The notes under the pieces: model-generated | Told to the model about the DNA's origin: nothing | The model's input: the letters and a program-made list of their open reading frames with translations, nothing else | Database searches by the model: none | Position numbers and translations under genes: made by a program | Part shown: piece by piece, positions 34,831 to 43,210 of the stretch | Layout: each line of letters starts with the position of its first letter | How positions within the stretch are numbered: position 1 is the stretch's first letter | DNA from: Allohoeflea poritis | Lineage (GTDB): Bacteria; Pseudomonadota; Alphaproteobacteria; Rhizobiales; Rhizobiaceae | Assembly: GCF_027889715.1 (NCBI RefSeq) | Contig: NZ_JAPJZH010000001.1 | Coordinates: forward strand, 372,001-436,000 | DNA: 64,000 nt | Reading direction: 5' to 3'

Positions 34831-35733
34831 TCATACGCCTGCGCCTTCCAGCAGCGCGGATTTGGCGCGCAACTCTCGCGTCACGAATTCATTGAAGGCC
34901 TTGACCCTGGCAGCCCCTCGGATGTCCGAGTGTGTCAAAACCCACAACGACGTATCCATTTCGCTTATCGGGCCCGTCAAGCGCACAAGGCCTCGGGATG
35001 TATCGCCCAGACAGCACGGCAACACGGCAATGCCGATTCCGGCGAGAGCACAATCTCGAACGGCAACGAATGTATCGGCTGTCATGGCGATCTGTCCAGG
35101 CGCCACATTGCGCGACATCCATTCGCCAACCGGCGATGCCGACAGGGCCTGGCCAATCCCCACCCAGCGTGAATTTCCGAGTACCTGGCCGCGATCATCT
35201 GAAGTTCCGTCGGCAAATACAGCTGGTGCATAGACAGCGAAGACAAGACCCGACACGCGTTGTCCAACCAGCGTATCGGGTGGCATCTTGGAAGCCCGGA
35301 TCGCAATATCGGCATCCTGCTTCGGCAGGTTCAAGCGGCTGTTGGTCACCGAAACGTCCACCCGGATCCGGGGATGGTGTGCAGTGAAGACCTCGATCAG
35401 CGGCGCCAGAAGCGAGACAAGCAGAGAATCGGTCGTGGTGACGGCAAGCCGACCCTCAAGGCGCAGATCGCGTCCAAGCAGATCGCGGTTGATCGCCATC
35501 ACGTTCTGTTCGATCTTGCGCGCTTCTTCGACAATCGTCGCGCATTCCGCCGTCGGCCGATAACCCGACTGACGTTTTTCAAAAAGCCGCACACCGTTGT
35601 CGGTTTCGAATTTCGCAATTTTGCGCAGCACCGTACTGGCATTGACGCCGAGGCGCTCCGCGGCGGCCACTGCCGACCCGCTGTCCACGACGGCGATGAC
35701 ATAGCGAAATATGTCCCAGTCCGGGTTCTGCAT
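34831..35733 (-). CDS. LysR-family transcriptional regulator
   Basis: 300 residues from the ATG at 35733; an ATG at 35754 would lie inside a LysR-type inverted repeat. Winged helix-turn-helix at residues about 4-62 (IFRYVIAVVDSGSAVAAAERLGVNASTVLRKIAKFE), then the periplasmic-binding-like effector domain (LEGRLAVTTTDSLLVSLLAPLIEVF). The pattern (VLRKIAKFE rather than VSRQI..LE) is slightly divergent. Divergent from the cytochrome c' gene with 198 bases between; its target may be that gene or itself. Confidence 0.88.
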   Translation of the reverse strand: MQNPDWDIFRYVIAVVDSGSAVAAAERLGVNASTVLRKIAKFETDNGVRLFEKRQSGYRPTAECATIVEEARKIEQNVMAINRDLLGRDLRLEGRLAVTTTDSLLVSLLAPLIEVFTAHHPRIRVDVSVTNSRLNLPKQDADIAIRASKMPPDTLVGQRVSGLVFAVYAPAVFADGTSDDRGQVLGNSRWVGIGQALSASPVGEWMSRNVAPGQIAMTADTFVAVRDCALAGIGIAVLPCCLGDTSRGLVRLTGPISEMDTSLWVLTHSDIRGAARVKAFNEFVTRELRAKSALLEGAGV

Positions 35734-35735
35734 AA

Positions 35736-35754
35736 TTGCAGATTGAATATGCAA
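35736..35754. promoter_or_regulatory. LysR-type T-N11-A inverted repeat
   Basis: TTGCA-N9-TGCAA, immediately before the LysR start codon, fits the T-N11-A core typical of LysR sites. Its position over the gene's own 5' end suggests autorepression. Confidence 0.4.
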
Positions 35755-35931
35755 AACTGGTCGTTGTCGAGCGTTTTCGCATTTCCTACAGTTTTCCGGT
35801 CATTGTACGCACCCTGGGACAAGGTTTTCCGCGCGGGAACGGAGTGACATATGCCTGGTTGCGGGCAGATGGCGGACGGCTTGAGGTCGTCACGACTGCA
35901 GTTTTCACAATGATCCTCACGGGAGTACGTT

Positions 35932-36363
35932 ATGAATCGCACAATCGCACTGGCAGGAATTCTCTCAGCCGCCCTTATCGGCGGAAGCTACGCGGCTGAC
36001 GATCCTTCAGCGGACCGGCAGAATCTGATGAAGAATGTCGGCGCGGCCACAGGGGCCGGTGCCAAGATTGCCAAGGGTGAAATGGAGTTTGATCCCGTAA
36101 CCGCACAGTTGGTCTTCAACACGCTCAACGCTGCGGCAAACGGTTTCGGATACATGTTCCCGGACGGGTCAGAGACCGGAAACAACACGGAAGCCTCTCC
36201 GAAGATCTGGGAAGACCGGGCCGGGTTTAACGCAGCGGTCGCCAAGTTCATCACCGACACGAATGTCAAGATCGCTGACCTCGATGGATTCCGTGCGGCT
36301 TTTGGCGCGGCGACCAAGAACTGCGGCAGCTGCCACGAAGGCTACCGCGTCAAGAAAGAATAG
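35932..36363 (+). CDS. cytochrome c' / c-556 family periplasmic monohaem protein
   Basis: 143 residues with a signal peptide (MNRTIALAGILSAALIGGSYA). Four-helix-bundle pattern with RQNLMKNVGAATG at the start, FPDGSETGNN..ASPKIWED mid-way, and a C-terminal haem site NCGSCHEGYRVKKE (CxxCH near residue 132). The position matches cytochromes c' and c-556, which bind haem at the C-terminus and can take NO or act as electron carriers. A Leu/Phe distal residue cannot be judged. Good GGAG site nine bases before the ATG. Confidence 0.9.
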   Translation: MNRTIALAGILSAALIGGSYAADDPSADRQNLMKNVGAATGAGAKIAKGEMEFDPVTAQLVFNTLNAAANGFGYMFPDGSETGNNTEASPKIWEDRAGFNAAVAKFITDTNVKIADLDGFRAAFGAATKNCGSCHEGYRVKKE

Positions 36364-36381
36364 GGTCAGCACCGGCAATCT

Positions 36382-36404
36382 GCACCGGCGCTTGACGCCG
36401 GTGC
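36382..36404 (+). terminator. strong hairpin after the cytochrome c' gene
   Basis: GCACCGGCG and CGCCGGTGC pair perfectly around a five-base loop, 19 bases after the stop codon. It is followed by mixed sequence without a T run, so Rho-dependent or structure-assisted termination is more likely than intrinsic termination. Confidence 0.5.
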
Positions 36405-36500
36405 GGTCAAATCAGACCATCGCAAAACTTCAGTAAATTTCGACGAATTCCTGGCGGCAAAGTTTATGCGCGCCGGGGCTTGAGGCCGTTTTTTGATTAC

Positions 36501-36513
36501 GTTATAGCATTAC
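36501..36513. promoter_or_regulatory. imperfect Zur-box-like element
   Basis: GTTATAGCATTAC resembles half of a Zur box (GTTAT and ATAAC arms, one mismatch), eight bases upstream of the stronger site at 36521. Confidence 0.4.
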
Positions 36514-36520
36514 GAACCAG

Positions 36521-36535
36521 TGTTACAACATAACA
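36521..36535. promoter_or_regulatory. Zur-box-like inverted repeat before znuA
   Basis: TGTTA-CAACA-TAACA is a perfect five-base inverted repeat 14 bases before the znuA start. It matches the alphaproteobacterial Zur consensus (TGTTATAACATAACA-like) at all but one position. This predicts repression of the gene when zinc is plentiful. Confidence 0.6.
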
Positions 36536-36549
36536 GAAGCGGTCCTTTC

Positions 36550-37689
36550 ATGCGCAAATCTCATTCCGTACTTCTCGCGTCCGCCGTATGGCTCGGCGTT
36601 TCGGCGGCCAGCTACGCGGCACCGGCCGTTGTGACGTCCATCAAACCCGTTCATTCCCTCGTCGCTGGCGTAATGGATGGTGTCGGCACACCGGAAATCA
36701 TTGTCGATGGCGCAGCTTCGCCTCATACCTACAGCCTGCGGCCGTCCCAGGCTCAAAGTCTGGAGAAGGCGGATCTCGTGTTTTGGATTGGACCCGATAT
36801 TGAGACTTTTCTCACCAATCCTCTTGAAACGATCGGCCAGAACGCGACCGTGGTCGAGCTTGGTGACGCGCATGGTTTGACGCGTCTGCCGTTGCGCGAA
36901 GGCGGTGCCTTTGAAGGCCATGACCATGATCATGGCGATCATGAAGAACACGCGGGCCATGACGACCACGATGACCACGATCACGAGAAGCATGCGGACC
37001 ATGATGATCGCGACGATCACGATCATGAGAAACACGCTGATCATGACGATCATGATCACGACGATGAAAAACATGCGTCACATGATGATCACGACGATCA
37101 TGATAAGCACGCTGATCATGATGATCACGCGGACCATGACGATCACGCCGGACACGATGCACATGGCGAATTCGACCCGCATGTGTGGCTGGACCCGCAA
37201 AACGCCAAGCTGCTTGTCCACGAGATAGAGGAAGCCCTGACGAAGGCGGACCCGGAAAACGCCGACAAATATGAAGCCAATGCGGAGAAACTGGAAGCTC
37301 GCCTCGATCAGTTGATCAGTGAAGTCTCCGCCGTCATCGAACCTGTCAGGGGCCGCCCGTTCATCGTCTTCCATGACGCGTATCCCTATTTCGAGAACCG
37401 CTTTGGCGTGACTGCCGCCGGATCAATTACAGTCAGCCCGGAAGTGGCCCCAGGCGCGGCGCGTGTCGCTGAAATCAGAGAAAAGGTGGAGTCACTCGAA
37501 GTGACCTGCGTCTTCTCCGAACCGCAGTTTGAACCGAAGATCGTCGAAGTCATCACAGAAAACACCAATGCCAAATCCGGTGTGCTCGATCCGTTAGGCG
37601 CGAACCTTGATAACGGTGGGGAGCTGTATTTCACGCTCATACGCACACTGGCCGACAACATGCGTGAATGTTTGTCGGAAAATAGCTGA
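36550..37689 (+). CDS. znuA: ZnuA-type zinc-binding periplasmic protein with a long His-rich loop
   Basis: 379 residues from the ATG at 36550, which begins the signal peptide (MRKSHSVLLASAVWLGVSAASYA). The zinc-ligand regions of ZnuA are seen: SIKPVHSLVAGV, ASPHTYSLRPSQA, HVWLDPQNAKLLV, FHDAYPYFENRFG, and an acid in the C-terminal LDPLGANLDNGGE. Residues about 122-207 are an insertion with 28 His in about 85 residues, mostly Asp and Glu otherwise; it probably gathers Zn2+ for the high-affinity site. No znuB or znuC is in the window. An intrinsic terminator follows. Confidence 0.88.
   Translation: MRKSHSVLLASAVWLGVSAASYAAPAVVTSIKPVHSLVAGVMDGVGTPEIIVDGAASPHTYSLRPSQAQSLEKADLVFWIGPDIETFLTNPLETIGQNATVVELGDAHGLTRLPLREGGAFEGHDHDHGDHEEHAGHDDHDDHDHEKHADHDDRDDHDHEKHADHDDHDHDDEKHASHDDHDDHDKHADHDDHADHDDHAGHDAHGEFDPHVWLDPQNAKLLVHEIEEALTKADPENADKYEANAEKLEARLDQLISEVSAVIEPVRGRPFIVFHDAYPYFENRFGVTAAGSITVSPEVAPGAARVAEIREKVESLEVTCVFSEPQFEPKIVEVITENTNAKSGVLDPLGANLDNGGELYFTLIRTLADNMRECLSENS
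36955..37165 (+). repeat. degenerate tandem repeats coding the His-rich loop of ZnuA
   Basis: Roughly 45-base units coding (H)EKHA(D/S)HDD.DDHDH are repeated several times with substitutions; the DNA is rich in GATCATGA words. Such repeats change length easily by slippage, so the number may vary between strains. Confidence 0.65.
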
Positions 37690-37718
37690 GCCTAAACATC
37701 GCCCCAGGCCAGCTGCGC

Positions 37719-37745
37719 AAAGGACCGCATTCGCGGTCCTTTGTG
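37719..37745 (+). terminator. intrinsic-type terminator after znuA
   Basis: AAAGGACCGC pairs with GCGGTCCTTT around an ATTC loop, a perfect ten-pair stem ending in TTT and a short T-rich tail (ttgtgtcttg). It begins about 30 bases after the znuA stop codon. Confidence 0.75.
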
Positions 37746-37812
37746 TCTTGTGGGGTATGGGCTGCTTTCATAAGGTCCCTGTGAGGATTCAACTGCGATC
37801 CAGGGACAATTC

Positions 37813-38757
37813 ATGGATTGGATCATAGGCTTAATTCTGTTAGGCGGACTCGCCATCGCACTTGGCTGGTTTATCGCCGGCTTCCGCGAAAAGCCCCTTA
37901 CAAATGAAGAGCGCAGGGCGAATGCTCCGGGGCAAACGGTTTCTCTCGAGGCCGGTGATCTTTACTACACCAGACGTGGACCGAAAGACGGACCCGTTGT
38001 TGTCATGGTGCACGGATTTAGCACTCCGCAATTCGTCTACGAACAAAATGCGGCGGCTCTTGCCGAAGCCGGCTATCATGTGGTCCTTTTCGATCATTTC
38101 GGCCGTGGATGGTCGAGCCGTCCCAAGGCGCGCTACGACGCCGAATTCTTCGACAGGGAACTTGCAGGATTGCTTAACGCGCTCGGGCTGAACGAACCTA
38201 TAGGTCTCGTTGGCTATTCAATGGGCGGCATCATTTCGGCAGAATTTGCCGCACGGCACCCCGAGCGGCTGTCGGCATTGGTCCTGCTTGCGCCCGCCGG
38301 ACTTGCACTTGAGCCATTTCTGGGCCGAACGTTCGGGCGCCTGTTGCTTATTCCCTTGCTTGGAGACTGGCTGTGGAGAATTTGCGGCCGCGCTGTGCTG
38401 CTTGGCGACCCGCAGATAAAGGACCATCCGGCTGATGACTCACGCTGCATGCAGGGCGACGATACCGAACAAATGCGGTATCGGGGCTACTTTCCGGCGG
38501 TGCTGCAAACCTGGCGGCACCTGCCGATGAGAAACCGTGACGACGTTTTCGCTGCTGCTTCAAAGGTCGTGCCGATGATGGCCCTGTTCGGCGACTGCGA
38601 TCAGGTCATTGGCCTGGAAAGCGCCGCTCGCCTCAAACGGGCGGCGCCGCATGCGCGCGTCGAAATCATGGAAGGCGGCACACACGGCCTGCTCTACGAG
38701 ATGCACGATACCGTCAACCCGATACTGATCGACTTCCTGCGCCAAGAGGCCAGCTGA
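37813..38757 (+). CDS. membrane-anchored alpha/beta hydrolase
   Basis: 314 residues. Residues 4-23 form one membrane anchor (IIGLILLGGLAIALGWFIAG). The hydrolase core follows: VHGFSTPQFVYEQN (oxyanion), FDHFGRGWSS, GYSMGGIISAEF with the nucleophile Ser, and the closing His in GGTHGLLYEMHD. Resembles monoacylglycerol lipase-like or peroxidase-type hydrolases; substrate unknown. RBS AGGGA before the ATG. Confidence 0.85.
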   Translation: MDWIIGLILLGGLAIALGWFIAGFREKPLTNEERRANAPGQTVSLEAGDLYYTRRGPKDGPVVVMVHGFSTPQFVYEQNAAALAEAGYHVVLFDHFGRGWSSRPKARYDAEFFDRELAGLLNALGLNEPIGLVGYSMGGIISAEFAARHPERLSALVLLAPAGLALEPFLGRTFGRLLLIPLLGDWLWRICGRAVLLGDPQIKDHPADDSRCMQGDDTEQMRYRGYFPAVLQTWRHLPMRNRDDVFAAASKVVPMMALFGDCDQVIGLESAARLKRAAPHARVEIMEGGTHGLLYEMHDTVNPILIDFLRQEAS

Positions 38758-38779
38758 ACCGACCTGCCCTGTGCCGGAT

Positions 38780-39739
38780 TTACCGCTGGTCTTCGGCGAT
38801 CGGAAACCTGACCTCATTGTAGAATTTCAGTGCGCCGGGATGAAGACGACCGGTGATGTTGACCATCAATTCGTCGTCGACCCCTTCCCACCACGCGGCA
38901 GACCGGGCCATCACCTTTTTCTGCGCCCAAAAGGTTTTCGTCAGGAGATAGGCGGTGTCATCGTCCATTTCGGTTGTCGTGTAGACCACCATCGGAACCG
39001 ATGTCGTTGTGATGGCATCATCTTCGCCGGCATAGGTGCCGCCCGGTATGACCATGCGCGTGCGCTTGGTTTTCTTGACCTCTTCGCCGTCCATGGTCAG
39101 CAGATTGATTCCGGTTTCCTCGGACACTTCGACGACCATGGGCGCGGGCCAAGAGCCCGCCATGACGAAACCGTCGACCTTGCCGCTTTTGAGGGCCTCA
39201 AGCGCACCCGACAATTCGGTATCGACGACCGAGACTTTGCCCTCCAGGCCGAAGAGTTTGATATATTTGGCGCCTTCCCGTGCGGCGAACGTACCGTTGT
39301 CCATGAGAAGCGACTTGCCGTCGAGATCGGAAAAAGTCAGCGATCCCGCCTCTTGCGCCATCACGAAGTGCATGGTCAGCGAGGGGATCGGAAACAACGC
39401 CCGAATGCTGCCGAAATCGCTGTTGTCCTTGTCGGCAAACATGGCCTTGCCCTGCTGTGCAAGGCTGACGAGCACCGGCGGCGAGGTAAAGATGTAGTCA
39501 TCTTCTTGGCTCTCGGCATCCAGGATGTTCTGGACAGAACCGGCGCTTTCTCCGAGCGTCACGATAATCTCGCCCTGCGAGCCGGCCTTGAGCGCTTGCG
39601 CGAGCTGTTCACCCATTTTGTAGTAGGAGGAGGACGGTTTTGCCGATTTCAGGGTAATCTGTACTTCCGCCCGAGCTGGCCCGGCAGCCAGCAACAAAGA
39701 CGCAATACACATGCCCAGAAATTTCGTCGGCAAATTCAT
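38780..39739 (-). CDS. TAXI-family TRAP-type solute receptor
   Basis: 319 residues from the ATG at 39739, which has GGAGGA seven bases upstream; signal peptide MNLPTKFLGMCIASLLLAAGPARA. The TAXI opening VQITLKSAKPSSSYYKMGEQLAQALK, the middle TSPPVLVSLAQQGKAMF, and the long C-terminal WAQKKVMARSAAWWEGVDDE fit. TAXI receptors deliver ligands such as glutamate to a fused TRAP 4-12 membrane protein, and that gene is absent here, so it is an orphan receptor or works with a distant permease. Confidence 0.85.
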   Translation of the reverse strand: MNLPTKFLGMCIASLLLAAGPARAEVQITLKSAKPSSSYYKMGEQLAQALKAGSQGEIIVTLGESAGSVQNILDAESQEDDYIFTSPPVLVSLAQQGKAMFADKDNSDFGSIRALFPIPSLTMHFVMAQEAGSLTFSDLDGKSLLMDNGTFAAREGAKYIKLFGLEGKVSVVDTELSGALEALKSGKVDGFVMAGSWPAPMVVEVSEETGINLLTMDGEEVKKTKRTRMVIPGGTYAGEDDAITTTSVPMVVYTTTEMDDDTAYLLTKTFWAQKKVMARSAAWWEGVDDELMVNITGRLHPGALKFYNEVRFPIAEDQR

Positions 39740-39947
39740 GTCACATTCCTCCGATGATGACACTCATGACTTCAGGCCAACCGGGCAACATCGGCCCCGC
39801 GCGCGTTTCCACGCAGCGGTATGGAGTCAGGAAAGCCGATTCCTCTGATTCTTTCCAGTTCCTGTTCTTTACGCCAGCTGCATAATTGAATTCGGAAATA
39901 GACGCAATGTTATGTTATGCAAATGTTTTTCGGCGATGGTTTACAAC

Positions 39948-40382
39948 TCAAATTTCCGGCCTCGGCCACAATATCATCTGCGTGCACCGGAAATGCGCCA
40001 TGGGTTTCCCCGAATTCTCCGAAATCACCTCGGCATCCCAAACCTGCGTTGTACGGCCCTTGTGCAGCGGTTTTGCCCTGCAGACCACATCGCCTTCTCG
40101 CGCCGTTCCCAGAAAATTCGATGTAAGATCGATGGTCGTGAAACCGCTGGCGCCGTCAGGCAGCGATCGCAACGTGCCGTATCCGCAAGAGGTATCGGCC
40201 AGCGAAACCACGGACCCGGCATGCAGGAAACCATTCCATGCCATGAGCGACGTCCGGACTGAAAATCGTGCAACGACCAGGTCCTCTTCGACCTGCTGGA
40301 ATTCGATGCCCAACAGCCCCGGTAGATAGTCCTCGCCGCGTCTGTTCCACTCATCCACGCTCTGCGGAATGGTCATTTTCAT
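39948..40382 (-). CDS. PaaI-type hotdog thioesterase
   Basis: 144 residues from the ATG at 40382, preceded by GGGGAAGG. Hotdog fold with the PaaI-type pattern FLHAGSVVSLADTSCGYGTL (HxG.....AD), then TTIDLTSNFLGTAREGDVVCRAKPLHKGRTTQVWDAEV. Substrate would be an acyl- or aryl-CoA. Encoded 29 bases downstream of the 2-hydroxyacid dehydrogenase on the same strand. Confidence 0.85.
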   Translation of the reverse strand: MKMTIPQSVDEWNRRGEDYLPGLLGIEFQQVEEDLVVARFSVRTSLMAWNGFLHAGSVVSLADTSCGYGTLRSLPDGASGFTTIDLTSNFLGTAREGDVVCRAKPLHKGRTTQVWDAEVISENSGKPMAHFRCTQMILWPRPEI

Positions 40383-40411
40383 CGGTGCCTTCCCCTGCTC
40401 ATGGTCCCGTT

Positions 40412-41356
40412 TCAATAGCCCCTCGCCCGGTCCACGCTGCCGGGAATCCGATCGGTTTCGAAATAGGCTCCGATATTGGCAGCGACGATGGCAGACGCGG
40501 TTGTCCGGTTCGTCGGCCCCGATATGTGCGGCAGCACGGTTACGGATGGATGCGCCCACAGCGGACTGTCCTGCGGAAGCGGTTCGCGGTCAAACACATC
40601 GAGGACGGCATGGTCCAGGTGCCCGCGATCAAGCTGCTTCAGGAGCGCATCGGAATCGACAATGGGGCCGCGGGCGAAATTGATCAGGCTCGCGCCGGTT
40701 TTCATCGCCGACAGCCGGTCGGTGTTCAGAAGGCCGCTGGTTTCCGGCGTCAACGGCATAAGCACGACGACAATATCGGATTTTGCCAGCACATGGCCGA
40801 GCCCCCCGGGACCGCTGAACGTTTCGACACCATCCATCAGGGTGCCGGAACGGCTCCAGCCACATACGGCAAAATCCTGTTGGAGAAGCTTGCCGGCGGC
40901 AACACGGCCGAGATTGCCCAGACCCAAAATGCCGATGGTTCTCTGTGACGGCAGCGGCAGGTCGTGCATCTTCCAGATACGGGCGTCCTGCTGACGTCGG
41001 TAGCGCGGCATATCGCGGTGCAGGTAGAATGTCCAGGCAAGCACCGCTTCGGCCATGGTCTTTGCCATCTGCGGATCCTCGAGGCGGACGATCTTCGGCC
41101 CGTCGACCGGAAGCTCCGACACGATCCGTTCGACGCCGGCCCACAGGCTGTGAATCCATTCAAGATTTGGCAGAAGCGTCAGATCGGCGGGATCCGGATC
41201 GGCAACGATCGCGACACGTGCTGCACCACGCTCCTCTGCATTCAAATCGGAAAACGGCCTGATCCGATAGGCGGGCATTGCAGCACCAAGCGCCTCCAGC
41301 CATGCCCCGCGGTCGTCTTCATCCGTGCGTGCGACAAACGGAATCGTGGTGGTCAT
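40412..41356 (-). CDS. D-isomer-specific 2-hydroxyacid dehydrogenase
   Basis: 314 residues. NAD-binding GLGNLGRVAAGKL motif; catalytic set NFARGPIVDSDAL (Arg), the Asp/Glu in LDVFDREPLPQDSPLWAHPSVTVLPHISGPT (Glu and His). N-terminal substrate-binding half begins TTIPFVARTDEDDRGAWLEAL. It resembles the glyoxylate/hydroxypyruvate reductase A group (GhrA-like) in order and length. Possible partner of the thioesterase gene directly downstream. Confidence 0.88.
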   Translation of the reverse strand: MTTTIPFVARTDEDDRGAWLEALGAAMPAYRIRPFSDLNAEERGAARVAIVADPDPADLTLLPNLEWIHSLWAGVERIVSELPVDGPKIVRLEDPQMAKTMAEAVLAWTFYLHRDMPRYRRQQDARIWKMHDLPLPSQRTIGILGLGNLGRVAAGKLLQQDFAVCGWSRSGTLMDGVETFSGPGGLGHVLAKSDIVVVLMPLTPETSGLLNTDRLSAMKTGASLINFARGPIVDSDALLKQLDRGHLDHAVLDVFDREPLPQDSPLWAHPSVTVLPHISGPTNRTTASAIVAANIGAYFETDRIPGSVDRARGY

Positions 41357-41424
41357 TCAGCCGGAACTCCTGATTTGCTCGGTGTCGAATGCTTCATTTC
41401 AAGGCGGTCCGCGTCGTGGTGCCA

Positions 41425-42330
41425 TTACTTTCGTCCGACACGATAGACCCGCCCGTTGTCCAGCCCGAGAAAGAAATGCGGGCTATCCGTCACGCTCCCG
41501 TGCAGCACCGGCTCGGTAACCCTGGCCGGCAGTGCTATGGCGGCATGTTCTTCGATACCGCCCGAACCCAGCCCGACGATCCGCAACGCGCGCCGGTCGG
41601 CGGACGGCAAGGCGATTTCGACCAGCCCGTCACTATCGATGTCAGCGACCGCCGAAAGCCGCATTTCAGGCGATCCTATGGCGTGGTTCGAGAATCCGTC
41701 CAGTGCCGCGATGCGGTTCAGCCCGCCGTTCCGGTAGGTGTGAACGATCAGCGTCCCGCCGATATGCGGCGTGCGGACATGGGCGATCTCCAGACCGGGT
41801 TTTCCGTCGAGGTCGGCGATCGCGGCAATGTTCAGCCAGCGGTTGGTACGCCCGATAAAGTCCGTTGTGGCGCGCTGTCTAAGCTTGCCGGCTTCCAGTC
41901 CGTAAACTGTCACCGCCGCGCCCTCCGACAGAGCCGAGCGGATCGTAATGATCTCGGTGCGCCCATCACCGTCGAGGTCGGCAAGCCGCGGCGTCCGGTC
42001 CTCAAAGACCTGCGATTGCGGCAGCCTGAATGTGACAACATCGCCCTCGGCAGTTCTGACGTTAAGTGCACCCGCTTCGATCGCATCGCCAAGGATCGCA
42101 TGGCCGTAACGGCGGGTGGGCTCGCTGTACCAGGCCTCCGAAACATCGCCATGCCGCGCGGTCGCGATCAGACCGTCGGGCAATCCACCCGGTGCCGGTC
42201 GACCGGTTTCGGAAAAGCCGCCGGGCGGCAACGCCGATTTCGACACCTGTTCGATGCGCCACGCATCCGCAGCCGCCACATCTTGTATCGCAAAGACCGA
42301 CAGGATTATCAGTGCAAGCGCTGAACGCAT
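41425..42330 (-). CDS. secreted FG-GAP/VCBS-repeat protein, last gene of the ECF sigma operon
   Basis: 301 residues from the ATG at 42330 (GAGGGG seven bases upstream). Signal peptide MRSALALIILSVFAIQDVAAA. Two or three calcium-binding beta-propeller motifs are visible: LADLDGDGRTEIITI, IADLDGKPGLEIAHV and VADIDSDGLVEIALP. These form integrin-like propellers on the outer face of the cell. It ends the operon that starts with the sigma factor, 10 bases after the CpxP-like gene. Confidence 0.8.
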   Translation of the reverse strand: MRSALALIILSVFAIQDVAAADAWRIEQVSKSALPPGGFSETGRPAPGGLPDGLIATARHGDVSEAWYSEPTRRYGHAILGDAIEAGALNVRTAEGDVVTFRLPQSQVFEDRTPRLADLDGDGRTEIITIRSALSEGAAVTVYGLEAGKLRQRATTDFIGRTNRWLNIAAIADLDGKPGLEIAHVRTPHIGGTLIVHTYRNGGLNRIAALDGFSNHAIGSPEMRLSAVADIDSDGLVEIALPSADRRALRIVGLGSGGIEEHAAIALPARVTEPVLHGSVTDSPHFFLGLDNGRVYRVGRK

Positions 42331-42340
42331 CGTGGACCCC

Positions 42341-42766
42341 TCAGTTTTCATCGGCGATTTGTGCACGCTGGTTCGCGGGCAGTTCCAGGATCGCTTCGAT
42401 TACCTCTTCATGCACCGCCAGGACAAGCCCGGAGGACTGCTCGGTCATGTCGCCAAGCACCGTGTCAATCGCCGCGCGATCCGGTTCGGATGCGGCAAGG
42501 AGGCCGCGCAGGCGGCTGTAATTTTCGCGGCGCGCCTGCAGGCTCTCTTCATATTGCGGGGTTACCGCGTCCAGCGCGCCAGCGATCTGAAGGCGGGCCG
42601 GCTCGTCGAGATTCTTCGTCAGCCGATGGCTGACACCGCGCAGGATACCGCCCTGCCGCTTGGTGTCCGGCTCATCCAGCATGCGTGTCGCGGCAAATCC
42701 GATGAAAAACGCGTTTGCCAGCAACGATACGACAAGTGTTCCAATCAATAGGCGCTGTCTGCTCAT
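42341..42766 (-). CDS. CpxP-like periplasmic heavy-metal sensor protein
   Basis: 141 residues, one N-terminal membrane segment (MSRQRLLIGTLVVSLLANAFFIGFAATR) and a helical periplasmic part (GGILRGVSHRLTKNLDEPARLQIAGALDAVTPQYEESLQARRENYSRLRGLLAASEPDRAAIDTVL). The pattern is that of periplasmic heavy-metal-sensor proteins related to CpxP/CnrX, although metal-binding His are few. Three bases after the anti-sigma gene; probably senses envelope stress and acts on the sigma/anti-sigma pair. Confidence 0.75.
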   Translation of the reverse strand: MSRQRLLIGTLVVSLLANAFFIGFAATRMLDEPDTKRQGGILRGVSHRLTKNLDEPARLQIAGALDAVTPQYEESLQARRENYSRLRGLLAASEPDRAAIDTVLGDMTEQSSGLVLAVHEEVIEAILELPANQRAQIADEN

Positions 42767-42769
42767 GAT

Positions 42770-43210
42770 CTATCCGCTCCGTGGTCCGGCAGTGCTGTCA
42801 CCAGAGCCGAGCAACAGTTCGTCAAAGGCGTCGTTTTGCGCAATATCCTGATCCGGGATGATCTGCCCGACCCCGATGCCGAGACCGCAGGCGACCACAA
42901 TGCCGGCTGCCAGGCGGCTGAGGCTGCGCCACGAGAAAGCACGACGCCTCTGCGCCTGCGCATCGATCCGATCGAGGAGAGCTGCCTGCATCGCCGATGA
43001 ACTGGTGCGCATGGCCGTGCTGTCATCCAGCGCGGAGGCGAGTGCCGAAAGGGATTTGTCCACGCGTCTGGCAGCATCCAGCCTGCGGCGGAACTGTGGA
43101 TCGCTCATCGCCGCCTGGCGGGCCTCCTGGGCAAGCTCCCGGTCCGGCCAGGAATTCAGATCCGCACCGTGAAGGTCGATGAGTTGTTCTAATCTGTCAT
43201 CCATGGTCAT
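42770..43210 (-). CDS. probable anti-sigma factor
   Basis: 146 residues from the ATG at 43210 (AAGGAGG upstream; the ATG at 43204 is close in merit). N-terminal part is helical and acidic (DRLEQLIDLHGADLNSWPDRELAQEARQAAMSDPQFRRRLDAARRVDKSL), a membrane segment is at residues about 105-125 (LSRLAAGIVVACGLGIGVGQII), and a short periplasmic tail follows. No zinc HxxxCxxC motif, so not a ZAS-type anti-sigma. Overlaps the sigma gene's end by 14 bases, the usual arrangement for sigma/anti-sigma pairs. Confidence 0.72.
   Translation of the reverse strand: MTMDDRLEQLIDLHGADLNSWPDRELAQEARQAAMSDPQFRRRLDAARRVDKSLSALASALDDSTAMRTSSSAMQAALLDRIDAQAQRRRAFSWRSLSRLAAGIVVACGLGIGVGQIIPDQDIAQNDAFDELLLGSGDSTAGPRSG

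Noticed and set aside
36955-37165. Repeated short DNA units as a CRISPR array
   Set aside because: The repeats are in-frame codons for His/Asp, with no unique spacers or uniform repeat length.
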